A stretch of 64,000 bases of DNA from Diplocloster hominis (GCF_032380655.1 NZ_JAWDIY010000019.1:1-64000); one strand, 5' to 3'. Shown: positions 1-9,084, numbered from the stretch's first letter. Numbers and translations: made by a program. The notes: generated by a model from the sequence alone, not told the origin.

Positions 1-115
1 AGCCGGGTTCAGGAATCGAGCCTATTCACCAGGAACACATGAAGTGTTCCCGGTTCAGAGGCTCTTGCCCGTCGGACGTGAAGTCCGCCGTGCATCCTGA
101 ACCCGGCTTTTCGAT
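1..115. repeat. Nested inverted-repeat element at the left edge
   Basis: A 14-bp outer stem (AGCCGGGTTCAGGA at 1-14 with its complement at about 96-109) encloses further hairpins: GAGCCT/AGGCTC, GGAACA/TGTTCC and CGGAC/GTCCG. A short T run follows the outer stem, so on the plus strand it could end transcription or be a folded RNA. The element starts at the first base of the window, so more may lie to the left. I do not recognise an RNA family. Confidence 0.5.
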
Positions 116-576
116 TTCACTAAGCTGATACACAGCCGCCCTATGCACTCCCAAGGAGACACAAAAGGACCCGGCCGCCGGGAGCATCCCCAGACTCCGC
201 CGCCCGCCCCAGCCAGAAGCGGAAGGCTCACCCAAACCGGCGGAAGCCCCCCAGTCCAGCAGGATACCGCCCCCAACGGGACACCCGTCAAAGGCCCATC
301 CAAAACAATACGCCCGCCAACGTCAGCCCCCCGCCCAGCATCCGTACTTACGCCAGCCGCTCCTGCTTTGGTGAGGCCTGAGATTCAAGTGCGGAATCGT
401 ACGAACTGTACCCAAAAGAAAATCGACAGATTATAATCCACCAGACTACATAGTTCGATGCCAGTAAATCTATTAACTTTTATATAACACAAAAGCTAAA
501 GCTAAAGCTAAATCTAAAACTATACCGATACCGATGTTTATATCTATCCCTGTCTCCATCCACACTCCCTCCTCTC

Positions 577-754
577 AGACTGTCCGAAAACTAAAGTACA
601 TCTGACAAATTGTATCATTCATATTTTGATTTCCTGCGTATATAAACCCTGATTTATTGTTTTAAGTACTCATATCAGACTTTCAGGCTTCATATATTAC
701 GTTTTTCTGAAATATTTGTGCAATTTTTTTGTTGCCTGAGTTTTCGGACAGTCT
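577..754. repeat. MITE-like element with 16-bp terminal inverted repeats
   Basis: AGACTGTCCGAAAACT at 577-592 is matched perfectly by its reverse complement at 739-754. The 178-bp unit is AT-rich inside and has no coding frame. That is the form of a miniature inverted-repeat element or a remnant insertion-sequence pair of ends. No clear target duplication is visible, so mobility is inference. Confidence 0.45.
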
Positions 755-940
755 CCCCGATTGATCCCAAAATGAATATCAGACCATTCATAGTTTTCAT
801 AAAGACAGATATGCAACTGAAATTCTTCAAACCCATACCCGCATATAGAACCTGCTTTACCAAAGTTAAAATAACCAAAGTAGAATAACCAAAATCAATA
901 TAACCATTGTCAGAACATGAATATCAGCCTGTACCAATGC

Positions 941-1223
941 AGGGAAGATCGGGGAGCGGCCAAGGGCTGGCGGGGCGGGGGACAATCTCGTGGGGCAAAA
1001 TCGCTTGAGGGCGGGCCTTAGAATGGGTTACGCAGATGGTGGGAGAACCTCGCAGGGCCTGGAACACTGTCCGAGCCGTCCTTTGGCGAGTTTGTTCCGG
1101 GCCCTGCCAATAAGAGGTTCTCCCTCCATCGGAGTTACCCATTCTTAGGTCCGTCCGAAGCGATTTTGCCCCACGAGATTGTCCCCCGCCCCGCCAGCCC
1201 TTGGCCGCTCCCCGATCTTCCCG
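941..1223. repeat. Long near-perfect palindrome, 65-bp outer arms
   Basis: The arms at about 941-1005 and 1159-1223 are exact reverse complements over about 65 bp. Shorter imperfect arms continue inwards (AGAACCTC/GAGGTTCT and GCAGGGCC/GGCCCTGC). The whole unit is GC-rich and non-coding. Its size and form resemble the other long palindromes in this window but its sequence differs from them. Confidence 0.7.
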
Positions 1224-1275
1224 GACCGAATTCCCCAGCCCCTTTCATCCCTGACCCAATTCCGGAAAATAAGCT

Positions 1276-1304
1276 TGTAATGTTTTTAGGGGTGCTTTAT
1301 AATT
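1276..1304 (+). promoter_or_regulatory. Sigma-A promoter of the VWA/TelA operon
   Basis: TTGTAA at 1276-1281 and TATAAT at 1299-1304 are separated by 17 bp. They lie 55 bp before the GTG start of the first gene of the operon. Confidence 0.7.
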
Positions 1305-1359
1305 GAAGGCATAGCAGTTCAAGTGCTAGGATCAGGGAGAAAAGCTTCAGGGAGGTCTT

Positions 1360-2097
1360 GTGTTGTCGCAGAAACAGATAGTGAAATTGGTGTGTTTGAA
1401 TTTGGGGATAGTGCTTTTTAATATTGTGGTTTTTTCGGAGGGGATGCTGAACCTGTGGGGGAGCCAGAGTCTGATCGTGCGGGCCTTGTGTATTACGATA
1501 GTTGTGGTGAGCCTGCTCGTTTTTTGTTATGGGAATTACAGGATTATTTTTAAGGGGAATAAGACACAGATCTACCGGAAGGATGAGTTCGCGAAGCCGG
1601 AGGATTATCTGGATGTGCTTAAGGACTCTGCAAAGAGGACTTTTGAGGATGAGACGGACCATATGGTGAGATGCATTGAGAAGATGATGAAAAAGACGGA
1701 AGTGCTGAATGTTATTTTGCTTCAGTATTTTACAGAGGGGGAGATGGCTTATCAGCAGTTTCAGAATGCGATGCGGGGCGCGTCGGAGATTTTTTATGAT
1801 AATGTGAAGAAGATGATTAACCGGATCAATCTGTTTGATGAGGAGGAGTACCGGAATGCGTTAAGAGGGACGTCGGGAAAGGCGGCGGAGAGTACGGAGA
1901 AGATGCTTAAGATCTGTAAGGAACATATCGATTATGTGCACACTGCGATTGATAGGAATGAAGATATTCTGCTGAAGCTGGATGGGCTGATACTGGAGAT
2001 CTCGAAGCTGGATGATATGGAAGGCGGCACGCTGGAGGAGCTGCCGGCGATTCAGGAGATTAACAGCCTGATTGAGCATACAAAATATTACAAGTAG
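1360..2097 (+). CDS. Two-helix membrane protein with helical cytoplasmic tail, first gene of TelA operon
   Basis: This 245-residue protein starts at GTG, preceded by GGGAGG at a good distance. Two hydrophobic segments (about residues 8-30 and 38-60) are followed by a charged, probably all-helical region of about 180 residues with no motif I recognise. It is separated by only 6 bases from the VWA gene, and TelA follows, so the three form one transcript. In Bacillus, TelA homologues sit beside XpaC, a membrane protein with a long helical domain. An XpaC-like role is plausible from size and context but not shown by sequence. The exact function is unknown. Confidence 0.75.
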   Translation: MLSQKQIVKLVCLNLGIVLFNIVVFSEGMLNLWGSQSLIVRALCITIVVVSLLVFCYGNYRIIFKGNKTQIYRKDEFAKPEDYLDVLKDSAKRTFEDETDHMVRCIEKMMKKTEVLNVILLQYFTEGEMAYQQFQNAMRGASEIFYDNVKKMINRINLFDEEEYRNALRGTSGKAAESTEKMLKICKEHIDYVHTAIDRNEDILLKLDGLILEISKLDDMEGGTLEELPAIQEINSLIEHTKYYK

Positions 2098-2103
2098 AGG
2101 AGA

Positions 2104-3795
2104 ATGGGCATGAAGAAGAATAAGGGTATTGTGATCATTGCCGCGGTCGGTATTCTGGTGTTTGCGGCGGTGCTGGGCGGTCTGTTTTTGACCAGGAATA
2201 TTGGGAAATCATCGTCCGCCATTTCCCAGGAGTCCGCGGACAAGAAGCTTGAGAAGATGGTGAAGAGGATCGAGCCGAAGGAGGTGCCGGCCAGGAAAGA
2301 GGCGGTGGAGCTTAGTACGACTTCTTTGCAGGATGAACTGCCGGATATTGATACTTATCCGCTGACTGTACAGCCGGCTACGGAGCTGTATGTGGAGATT
2401 CTGTCTTCGCCGGAGAAGGCCGGGGACGGAACGGACGGATGGTTTAACGAGGTGGCGCAGAAGTTTAACCAGCAGGGGTATGAGGTGAACGGACAGCCGG
2501 TTTCTGTGGCGGTACGGAATGTTTCTTCCGGAACGGCGGTGGAATATATTTCTTCCGGAAAATATGTACCGGATGCGATTTCCCCGTCGAACACGTTCTG
2601 GGGGGAGATGATTAAGGCTGAGGGAGTGCCGGTGGAAATGCTGACGGACCGGCTGGCAGGAAATGTGGCCGGAGTGCTCCTGAAAGAAGAAAAATACAAT
2701 GCGCTGATGGATAAGTATGGCGCGATTAATATGAAGACGATTACCCAGGCGACTATTGACGCGGAGATTATCATGGGATATACGAATCCCTTTGCCAGTT
2801 CCGCGGGGCTGAATTTCCTGGTAAATACCCTTTATACATACGATAATAATAATATTTTAAGCGATACGGCGGTGGAGGGCTTTAACAGCTTCCAGACGAA
2901 TATCCCGTTTGTCTCCTACACGACGATGCAGATGCGGGACGCTGCGGAGTCGGGGGCGCTGGACGGATTTATTCTGGAATACCAAAGCTATGCGAACCTC
3001 CCGGATCTGAAGAGGGAATATATCTTCACGCCGTTTGGAGTACGCCATGACGAGCCGCTGTACGCAGTGGGAACCTTATCGGAGGATAAGAAGCAGCTGC
3101 TGAATATGTTTAAGGATTTCTGCCTGAATGATGAAAATCAGAAGCTGGCATCGGAGTACGGATTTAATTATATGGATGAGTATGTCAGTGAGACACCGGA
3201 ATTCGACGGGGATACGTTGATTAAGGCCCAGAAGCTCTGGAAGGAAAATAAGGACGTGGGAACGCCGATTGTGGCCGTGTTCGTCATCGATATCTCGGGC
3301 AGTATGGACGGAGCGCCGCTTAATATGCTGAAGGAATCCATGATCAACAGCATGCAGTATATAAAGTCGGACCACTATGTGGGTATGGTTTCCTATAATA
3401 ATGATGTGTATGTGAATCTGCCGGTAGGGCAGTTCGACCTGAACCAGCAGGCCTATTTTAAAGGGGCTATATCCGACCTGATCGCTACAGGCGGTACCGC
3501 TACCTTTGACGGGATCGCTGTCGGTGTCGATATGCTGGAGAAGGCGCTGGCGGAACACCCGGATGCGAAGCCTATGCTGTTTGTGTTAAGTGATGGGGAT
3601 TCCAACACGGGTTACAGTCTGAATGATGTCAGGGATATTCTGGAGACTTATTCGATTCCTGTATATACGATCGGCTACAATGCGGATATCGCGGCGCTGG
3701 AGAAGATATCCTCCATTAATGAGGCCGCCAGTATCAACGCGGAGACAGATGATGTAATCTATAAGCTGAAAAACTTGTTTAACGCACAGATGTAG
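2104..3795 (+). CDS. Membrane-anchored VWA-domain protein with solute-binding-like domain
   Basis: The 563-residue product has an N-terminal membrane segment (about 8-30), so the rest is probably extracellular. Residues about 95-370 resemble a type-2 periplasmic solute-binding fold. Residues about 390-560 form a von Willebrand factor A domain. The metal-ion-dependent adhesion site is intact: D396, S398 and S400 in DISGS, a conserved threonine in GGTAT, and the aspartate of LSDGD. VWA domains bind protein ligands through a divalent metal. The fusion suggests an extracellular ligand sensor or scaffold. It lies between a membrane protein and TelA in one operon. Family-level call is firm, biological role is not known. 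Confidence 0.85.
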   Translation: MGMKKNKGIVIIAAVGILVFAAVLGGLFLTRNIGKSSSAISQESADKKLEKMVKRIEPKEVPARKEAVELSTTSLQDELPDIDTYPLTVQPATELYVEILSSPEKAGDGTDGWFNEVAQKFNQQGYEVNGQPVSVAVRNVSSGTAVEYISSGKYVPDAISPSNTFWGEMIKAEGVPVEMLTDRLAGNVAGVLLKEEKYNALMDKYGAINMKTITQATIDAEIIMGYTNPFASSAGLNFLVNTLYTYDNNNILSDTAVEGFNSFQTNIPFVSYTTMQMRDAAESGALDGFILEYQSYANLPDLKREYIFTPFGVRHDEPLYAVGTLSEDKKQLLNMFKDFCLNDENQKLASEYGFNYMDEYVSETPEFDGDTLIKAQKLWKENKDVGTPIVAVFVIDISGSMDGAPLNMLKESMINSMQYIKSDHYVGMVSYNNDVYVNLPVGQFDLNQQAYFKGAISDLIATGGTATFDGIAVGVDMLEKALAEHPDAKPMLFVLSDGDSNTGYSLNDVRDILETYSIPVYTIGYNADIAALEKISSINEAASINAETDDVIYKLKNLFNAQM

Positions 3796-3807
3796 GAGGG
3801 TGAACGG

Positions 3808-4947
3808 ATGGCATTTTCAATGGAAATACCGGATACAAAGGTGATCGAGAAAGAGGTGGTGCAGGAGATCGCGCCCACCCAGGAGAAAAAAGAACTGATC
3901 CTGGATGCGGCAAAGCAGAATGCGCGGGAAGCGCTGGCGGTAGACCTGGGATCTTTGGCGGACAGAAGAAAATATGTGGATTCCATCGAATCCTTTGGCG
4001 TGGATGTGGTTACCCAGTCCCGAAAGAAGAATGAACTGCTTCAGGTACGGATCGGGGAACTCAGCAAGATGGGTTCTCAGAACGGTGAGGTGGTAACCGG
4101 CCTGGTGGAACTGCAGCAGAAGATGAAAGAGCTGGACCCGTCCGCTCTGGACTTTACCAGGGAAGGGGTGCTGGGTAAGATTTTCAACCCGATCCGGAAT
4201 TATTTCGCCAGATTCCAGAAAGCGGATGATATGATCCACGATATCCTGGAATCCCTGGAAAAAGGAAAGAATATCCTGAAGAGGGACAATACCACGCTGG
4301 AGATCGAACAGGTGGCCATGCGGGATCTGACGATCAAGCTGAATCAGAATATCGAGCTGGGTATCCGGATGGATGACGCGCTGACAGAAGAGATCGACAA
4401 CGCGAAGGCGGCCAATATGGAGGCGGAGAAGATTAAATTTGCCGAGGAGGAGATCCAGTTCCCGCTCAGGCAGAAGATCATGGATTTCCAACAGCTGCTG
4501 GCGGTGAACCAGCAGGGAATCGTAGCGATGGAGATTCTGCGCAGGAATAACAAGGAACTGATCCGCGCGGTGGAACGGGCGCAGAATGTGACGGTATCGG
4601 CTCTACGGGTGGCGGTGACGGTAGCTTCCGCCCTGTATAATCAGAAGATCGTGATGGAGAAGGTGGAAGCGTTAAATAAAACCACCAGCAGCATGATCGC
4701 CGGCACGGCCCGGATGTTAAAAGAACAGGGGGCCCAGATCCAGCAGCGTTCCATGGAGGCCAGCCTCTCTGTGGATGACTTAAGATCCGCGTTCGCGGAC
4801 ACCTTTGATGCCTTTGACGCGATCAACGCCTATAAGCAGCAGGCGCTGCCGCAGATGAAGAGCGTGATCGACGGGCTGAAAACCCTGACCGACTCCGGGG
4901 AAAAGAAGATCCGGCAGATGGAAGAGGGAAATGCACTTATGCAATAA
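3808..4947 (+). CDS. TelA family protein (toxic anion resistance)
   Basis: The 379-residue protein is charged and largely helical, with no membrane segment, and matches the TelA/KlaA/YaaN family across its length. The recognisable block is around residues 110-160, where GVLGKIFNPIRNYF is followed by a run ending in a conserved DN pair, ahead of long coiled-coil helices. TelA proteins were named for tellurite resistance and are linked to resistance to some cell-envelope antimicrobials; their biochemical activity is unresolved. A ribosome site GGAGGGTG precedes the ATG. It is the last gene of the operon with the VWA protein, which suggests a common envelope-stress role. Confidence 0.88.
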   Translation: MAFSMEIPDTKVIEKEVVQEIAPTQEKKELILDAAKQNAREALAVDLGSLADRRKYVDSIESFGVDVVTQSRKKNELLQVRIGELSKMGSQNGEVVTGLVELQQKMKELDPSALDFTREGVLGKIFNPIRNYFARFQKADDMIHDILESLEKGKNILKRDNTTLEIEQVAMRDLTIKLNQNIELGIRMDDALTEEIDNAKAANMEAEKIKFAEEEIQFPLRQKIMDFQQLLAVNQQGIVAMEILRRNNKELIRAVERAQNVTVSALRVAVTVASALYNQKIVMEKVEALNKTTSSMIAGTARMLKEQGAQIQQRSMEASLSVDDLRSAFADTFDAFDAINAYKQQALPQMKSVIDGLKTLTDSGEKKIRQMEEGNALMQ

Positions 4948-5030
4948 TACCGGAGAAAGGGACAAAAAGGCCCATGGATTCTGCGGATTAGCCAATCTTC
5001 GGTGAGGATTCAATTATTTTTAAATAGCAC

Positions 5031-5059
5031 TTGAATTTTCTGGACAAATTATGTAGAAT
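5031..5059 (+). promoter_or_regulatory. Promoter of gap
   Basis: TTGAAT at 5031-5036 and TAGAAT at 5054-5059 have a 17-bp spacer. The leader before gap is about 110 nt and holds a small hairpin (CACTG/CAGTG around 5118-5138). Confidence 0.65.
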
Positions 5060-5172
5060 ATCAAATAGGTTGAGATTTCTTTAACAATCGCCTTTGATCG
5101 TTGGAAACTCAAGAATTCACTGCTGTTTCATACAGTGAGGGTAATTAATAAACTTTAGGAGGAATTAAAACT

Positions 5173-6186
5173 ATGGCAGTAAAAGTAGCTATTAACGGAT
5201 TTGGACGTATCGGTCGTCTTGCTTTCAGACAGATGTTCGGCGCAGAAGGTTATGAAGTTGTTGCAATCAATGATTTAACCAGCCCCAAAATGCTGGCACA
5301 CTTATTAAAATATGATTCCGCACAGGGAAGATATGCGTTAGCTGACAAGGTTGAAGCAAAAGAAGATTCTATCGTTGTAGACGGCCATGAGATCAAAATC
5401 TACGCAAAAGCCAATCCCGAAGAATTGCCTTGGGGCGAGCTGAGTGTAGACGTTGTTCTGGAATGTACCGGTTTCTTTACTTCCAAAGCAAAATCCGAAG
5501 CTCATATTAAAGCTGGTGCCAGAAAAGTTGTTATCTCTGCTCCTGCAGGAAACGACCTTCCTACCATCGTATACAGCGTAAACGAAGACACACTGAAAGC
5601 AGAAGATACCGTTATCTCCGCTGCTTCCTGTACCACCAACTGCCTGGCTCCCATGGCAGACACTCTGAACAAATTAGCGAAGATCAAAAAAGGTTATATG
5701 ACCACGATCCACGCTTACACCGGAGATCAGATGACTCTGGACGGACCTCAGAGAAAAGGCGATTTGAGAAGAGCCCGTGCCGCAGCTGTGAACATCGTTC
5801 CCAACTCCACCGGCGCTGCAAAAGCGATCGGCCTTGTTATTCCTGAATTAAACGGCGTATTAGACGGCTGTGCACAGCGTGTTCCTGTTCCCACAGGTTC
5901 CCTGACCCAGTTAGTAGCTGTTTGTGAAGGTGTTGTATCCAAAGATGACATCAACGCAGCTATGAAGGCAGCAGCTTCTGATTCCTTCGGATATACCGAG
6001 GACGAGCTGGTATCCTCCGATATCATCGGAATTACCTATGGTTCTCTGTTCGATGCTACTCAGACCACGGTTATGGATATGGGAGACGGCAACACATTAG
6101 TGAAATGTGTATCCTGGTATGACAATGAGAACTCCTACACCAGCCAGATGGTCAGAACCATCAAATACTTCTCTGAATTAGCTTAA
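5173..6186 (+). CDS. gap: Glyceraldehyde-3-phosphate dehydrogenase, type I
   Basis: The 337-residue enzyme converts glyceraldehyde-3-phosphate, NAD and phosphate to 1,3-bisphosphoglycerate in the cytosol. The Rossmann motif NGFGRIGR is at the N-terminus. The aspartate after the second beta strand (AIND) favours NAD. The catalytic cysteine is C153 in SCTTNC, and the C-terminal WYDNENSY signature is present. AGGAGG lies 8 bases before the ATG. Codons lean to A/T at third positions more than in most neighbouring genes, as expected for a highly expressed gene. A terminator-like hairpin separates it from pgk, so it may also be transcribed alone. Confidence 0.98.
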   Translation: MAVKVAINGFGRIGRLAFRQMFGAEGYEVVAINDLTSPKMLAHLLKYDSAQGRYALADKVEAKEDSIVVDGHEIKIYAKANPEELPWGELSVDVVLECTGFFTSKAKSEAHIKAGARKVVISAPAGNDLPTIVYSVNEDTLKAEDTVISAASCTTNCLAPMADTLNKLAKIKKGYMTTIHAYTGDQMTLDGPQRKGDLRRARAAAVNIVPNSTGAAKAIGLVIPELNGVLDGCAQRVPVPTGSLTQLVAVCEGVVSKDDINAAMKAAASDSFGYTEDELVSSDIIGITYGSLFDATQTTVMDMGDGNTLVKCVSWYDNENSYTSQMVRTIKYFSELA

Positions 6187-6230
6187 TTATCCGTCGGAGA
6201 AACGAATATCAATATGTAAGATCCGATTAT

Positions 6231-6265
6231 GGGTCCGGTCTAACGAAGGGCCGGACCCGTTTTTC
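6231..6265 (+). terminator. Terminator between gap and pgk
   Basis: GGGTCCGG (6231-6238) and CCGGACCC (6251-6258) form an 8-bp GC-rich stem followed by GTTTTT. It probably ends part of the gap transcript and sets the ratio of gap to downstream genes. Confidence 0.8.
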
Positions 6266-6317
6266 GGTTTTATTACCTACAAAAACGTAAAATTTGCGAT
6301 TCGAGGAGGAATATACT

Positions 6318-7508
6318 ATGTTAAACAAAAAATCTGTAGATGACATCAACGTAAAAGGCAAAAGAGTTCTCTGCCGCTGCGATTTTAACGTACCGTTACA
6401 GGAAGGAAAAATCACTGATGAGAACCGTCTGGTAGCTGCTCTGCCCACGATTAAGAAATTAATTGCCGACGGCGGAAGAGTGATCCTTTGCTCCCACCTT
6501 GGAAAACCGAAGGGTGAGCCGAAGCCGGAATTATCCCTGGCGCCTGTGGCCAAAAGACTGACCGAGCTGCTGGGACAGGAAGTAAAATTTGCCGCTGATC
6601 CCGAAGTGGTAGGCCCCAATGCGAAAGCTGCTGTGGAAGCTATGAAAGACGGCGACGTTGTATTATTGGAAAATACCCGTTACAGAGCGGAAGAGACCAA
6701 GAACGGCGAGGCCTTCAGCAAAGACTTGGCTTCCCTGTGTGACGTGTTTGTAAACGACGCGTTCGGTACCGCTCACCGTGCGCATTGCTCCAATGTAGGG
6801 GTTACCCAGTACGTGGACACCGCGGTTGTGGGCTACCTGATGCAAAAAGAGATCGACTTCCTGGGCAATGCGGTAGATAATCCGAAAAGACCTTTCGTGG
6901 CTATCCTGGGCGGCTCCAAAGTTTCCAGCAAGATCTCCGTCATCAACAACCTGCTGGACAAAGTTGATACCCTGATCATCGGCGGCGGCATGTGCTATAC
7001 TTTTGCGAAGGCACAGGGCGAAGAGATCGGGAAATCCCTGGTTGAGGATGATTACCTGGATTACGCAAAAGAGATGATCGATAAAGCAAAAGAAAAAGGC
7101 GTGAAGTTATTACTGCCTGTAGATACCGTGGCAGCGAAAGAGTTCTCCAACGATGCTGCCTTCCGTGTAGTGGAAGGCAGCCTGGCTGCTGACGAGATGG
7201 GTCTGGATATCGGACCGAAGACCCAGGCTCTGTACGCGGATGCTTTAAAAGATGCTAAGACTGTCGTATGGAATGGCCCCATGGGTGTATTCGAGATGTC
7301 CAACTTCGCGGCCGGAACCATTGCGGTAGCGAAAGCTCTGGCTGATCTGGATGCGACCACCATCATCGGCGGCGGGGATTCCGCAGCGGCAGTGAACCAG
7401 CTGGGCTTCGGGGATAAGATGACCCATATTTCCACAGGCGGCGGCGCTTCCTTAGAATTCCTGGAAGGCAAGGAACTTCCCGGAGTAGTGGCAGCCAACG
7501 ACAAATAA
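6318..7508 (+). CDS. pgk: Phosphoglycerate kinase
   Basis: The 396-residue enzyme transfers phosphate from 1,3-bisphosphoglycerate to ADP. Substrate-binding DFNVPL lies near residue 20, GGSKVSSK and the ADP-binding GGGMCYTF lie in the middle, and the C-terminal GGGDSAAAV loop is present. I choose the ATG at 6318 because GAGGAGG lies just upstream and the usual LNKKSVDD start follows. An in-frame TTG at 6294 would place the ribosome site inside the gene. tpiA follows after 21 bases, so the two are cotranscribed. Confidence 0.97.
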   Translation: MLNKKSVDDINVKGKRVLCRCDFNVPLQEGKITDENRLVAALPTIKKLIADGGRVILCSHLGKPKGEPKPELSLAPVAKRLTELLGQEVKFAADPEVVGPNAKAAVEAMKDGDVVLLENTRYRAEETKNGEAFSKDLASLCDVFVNDAFGTAHRAHCSNVGVTQYVDTAVVGYLMQKEIDFLGNAVDNPKRPFVAILGGSKVSSKISVINNLLDKVDTLIIGGGMCYTFAKAQGEEIGKSLVEDDYLDYAKEMIDKAKEKGVKLLLPVDTVAAKEFSNDAAFRVVEGSLAADEMGLDIGPKTQALYADALKDAKTVVWNGPMGVFEMSNFAAGTIAVAKALADLDATTIIGGGDSAAAVNQLGFGDKMTHISTGGGASLEFLEGKELPGVVAANDK

Positions 7509-7529
7509 AGTGAAAAGGAGAATTATATC

Positions 7530-8279
7530 ATGCGTAAAAAGATTATCGCAGGCAACTGGAAAATGAACAAAACCCCCAGTGAGGCCGTTGCATTAGTAAA
7601 TGAGTTAAAACCCCTGGTGGCAAACGAAGAGGTAGACGTAGTATTCTGCGTACCTGCTATCGATATCATTCCCTGCCTGGAGGCAGCCAAGGGAAGCAAC
7701 ATCCAGATCGGGGCAGAGAACATGTATTATGAAGAGAGCGGCGCTTACACAGGCGAGATCGCTCCCAACATGCTGACCGATGTAGGAGTAAAATATGTGA
7801 TTATCGGACATTCCGAGAGAAGAGAATACTTCGCGGAGACCGATGAAACTGTCAACAAAAAAGTCCTGAAAGCATTCGAGCACGGCCTGACCCCGATCAT
7901 CTGCTGCGGGGAATCCTTAACCCAGAGAGAGCAGGGTATCACCATAGACTGGATCCGTCAGCAGATCAAGATCGCTTTCCTGAATGTAACTGCAGATCAG
8001 GCGAAGACCGCAGTGATCGCTTACGAACCTATCTGGGCGATCGGAACCGGCAAAGTCGCTACCACAGAGCAGGCTCAGGAAGTATGCGCGGCGATCCGCG
8101 TATGCATCGGCGAGATCTATGACGAAGCTACCGCAGCGGCCATCCGTATCCAGTACGGCGGCAGCGTATCCGCTTCCAGCGCTCCCGAACTGTTTGCCCA
8201 GAGCGATATCGACGGCGGCCTGGTAGGCGGAGCTTCCTTAAAGCCTGATTTTGGAAAGATTGTGAATTATAATAAATAA
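7530..8279 (+). CDS. tpiA: Triose-phosphate isomerase
   Basis: The 249-residue TIM-barrel enzyme interconverts dihydroxyacetone phosphate and glyceraldehyde-3-phosphate. Substrate-binding GNWKMN is near the N-terminus. The electrophilic histidine is in IIGHSERR, the catalytic glutamate in AYEPIWAIGTGK, and the phosphate-binding loop near the end reads YGGSV. AAGGAG precedes the ATG. It forms a glycolytic run with gap and pgk. Confidence 0.97.
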   Translation: MRKKIIAGNWKMNKTPSEAVALVNELKPLVANEEVDVVFCVPAIDIIPCLEAAKGSNIQIGAENMYYEESGAYTGEIAPNMLTDVGVKYVIIGHSERREYFAETDETVNKKVLKAFEHGLTPIICCGESLTQREQGITIDWIRQQIKIAFLNVTADQAKTAVIAYEPIWAIGTGKVATTEQAQEVCAAIRVCIGEIYDEATAAAIRIQYGGSVSASSAPELFAQSDIDGGLVGGASLKPDFGKIVNYNK

Positions 8280-8553
8280 TAATCTTTCATTTTCAACTGG
8301 TAATCCTTTGCATCCCTTTCGACATCGTGAAGAGCTGATGATAGAGCAAGCGTTCTGATAAATAATTATACGAAAGAGAAAAGAATATCCTGTCAGTGAG
8401 GACGAGCGATATGCGGAGGACTCATTGGCAGGAGATTTTGTATATTTCAAAGAAAAGCGCTCCTAATTTCATTCTGACATTGTAGGATAAAACGGCTCGT
8501 AACCTGTCAGGAGATGCAAAAATTACATAAACTAAAAAAGAGAGGTAAAGAAA
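8280..8553. other. Intergenic region with hairpin after tpiA
   Basis: No gene is seen here. A hairpin formed by TCCTGTCAGTGAG near 8389 and CTCATTGGCAGGA near 8421 is followed by a T-rich stretch and may be the tpiA terminator. A related CCTGTC/GACAGG hairpin lies after the next gene. Confidence 0.5.
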
Positions 8554-8961
8554 ATGAAACAGAAAGTGTCACGTATCATCGTCATGGCTATGATCCTTGC
8601 TATGACATTAACCGTTGTAGGATGTGGAAAGAAGTTCGATAATCTGGATGATTTTATCGCTTCCGATGAAATGCAGACAGAACTTGAGACCGTCAGAGAA
8701 TCTCTGACAGGCTCCGGGATGAGCATCGATATAAAAGCCGATGGCGATAAGCTGATTTATGAATATACTTTGGATCAGCAGGTGGATGCGACAGGCATGG
8801 CAGAATCCCTTGAAGCCGCAATGGACCAGCAGAAAGATGCTTTTGTCCAGGTGGCTGAAGAACTGAAAAAAGAAGTAAAAGTCGATAATCCGGCTGTTGT
8901 AGTGAAGTATCTGAATAACGATGGAACGGAGATTTTCTCTAAAGAATACGCACCGGAATAA
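8554..8961 (+). CDS. DUF4854 family small lipoprotein
   Basis: The 135-residue product has a lipoprotein signal peptide with lipobox VVGC and the mature protein starting at cysteine 24. The remaining 110 residues are acidic and match the DUF4854 family of small secreted proteins seen in gut Clostridia. The function is unknown. GAGAGG precedes the ATG. It sits alone between the tpiA and gpmI hairpins, with its own terminator, so it is probably not part of glycolysis despite the location. Confidence 0.8.
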   Translation: MKQKVSRIIVMAMILAMTLTVVGCGKKFDNLDDFIASDEMQTELETVRESLTGSGMSIDIKADGDKLIYEYTLDQQVDATGMAESLEAAMDQQKDAFVQVAEELKKEVKVDNPAVVVKYLNNDGTEIFSKEYAPE

Positions 8962-8987
8962 TCAGCAGATTATAGACTAAGAAAATA

Positions 8988-9045
8988 AAATATCCTGTCG
9001 ATGAGGCCAAGATATGCTATAAAGCCTGATTGACAGGATATTTTT
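8988..9045 (+). terminator. Terminator after the DUF4854 lipoprotein gene
   Basis: AAATATCCTGTC at 8988-8999 pairs with GACAGGATATTT at 9032-9043 and ends in a T run. Confidence 0.8.
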
Positions 9046-9054
9046 CGTATTTCC

Positions 9055-9084
9055 TTGTAATTGGCATAGGATATGTGTTATATT
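9055..9084 (+). promoter_or_regulatory. Promoter of gpmI
   Basis: TTGTAA at 9055-9060 and TATATT at 9079-9084 are spaced by 18 bp, just upstream of the gpmI ribosome site (AAAGGAG). Confidence 0.6.

Larger units (their letters stand above)
116..1270. other. Long intergenic region without a convincing gene
   Basis: No open frame here has both a ribosome site and protein-like composition. The 143-436 frame is proline-rich and has no Shine-Dalgarno sequence. The stretch contains short AAAGCT-type tandem repeats near 490-525, a 16-bp inverted-repeat pair at 577-754 and a 283-bp palindrome at 941-1223, each listed separately. Confidence 0.6.

Noticed and set aside
143..436. Proline-rich frame of 97 codons
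   Set aside because: No ribosome site, composition typical of random GC-rich sequence, no family resemblance.
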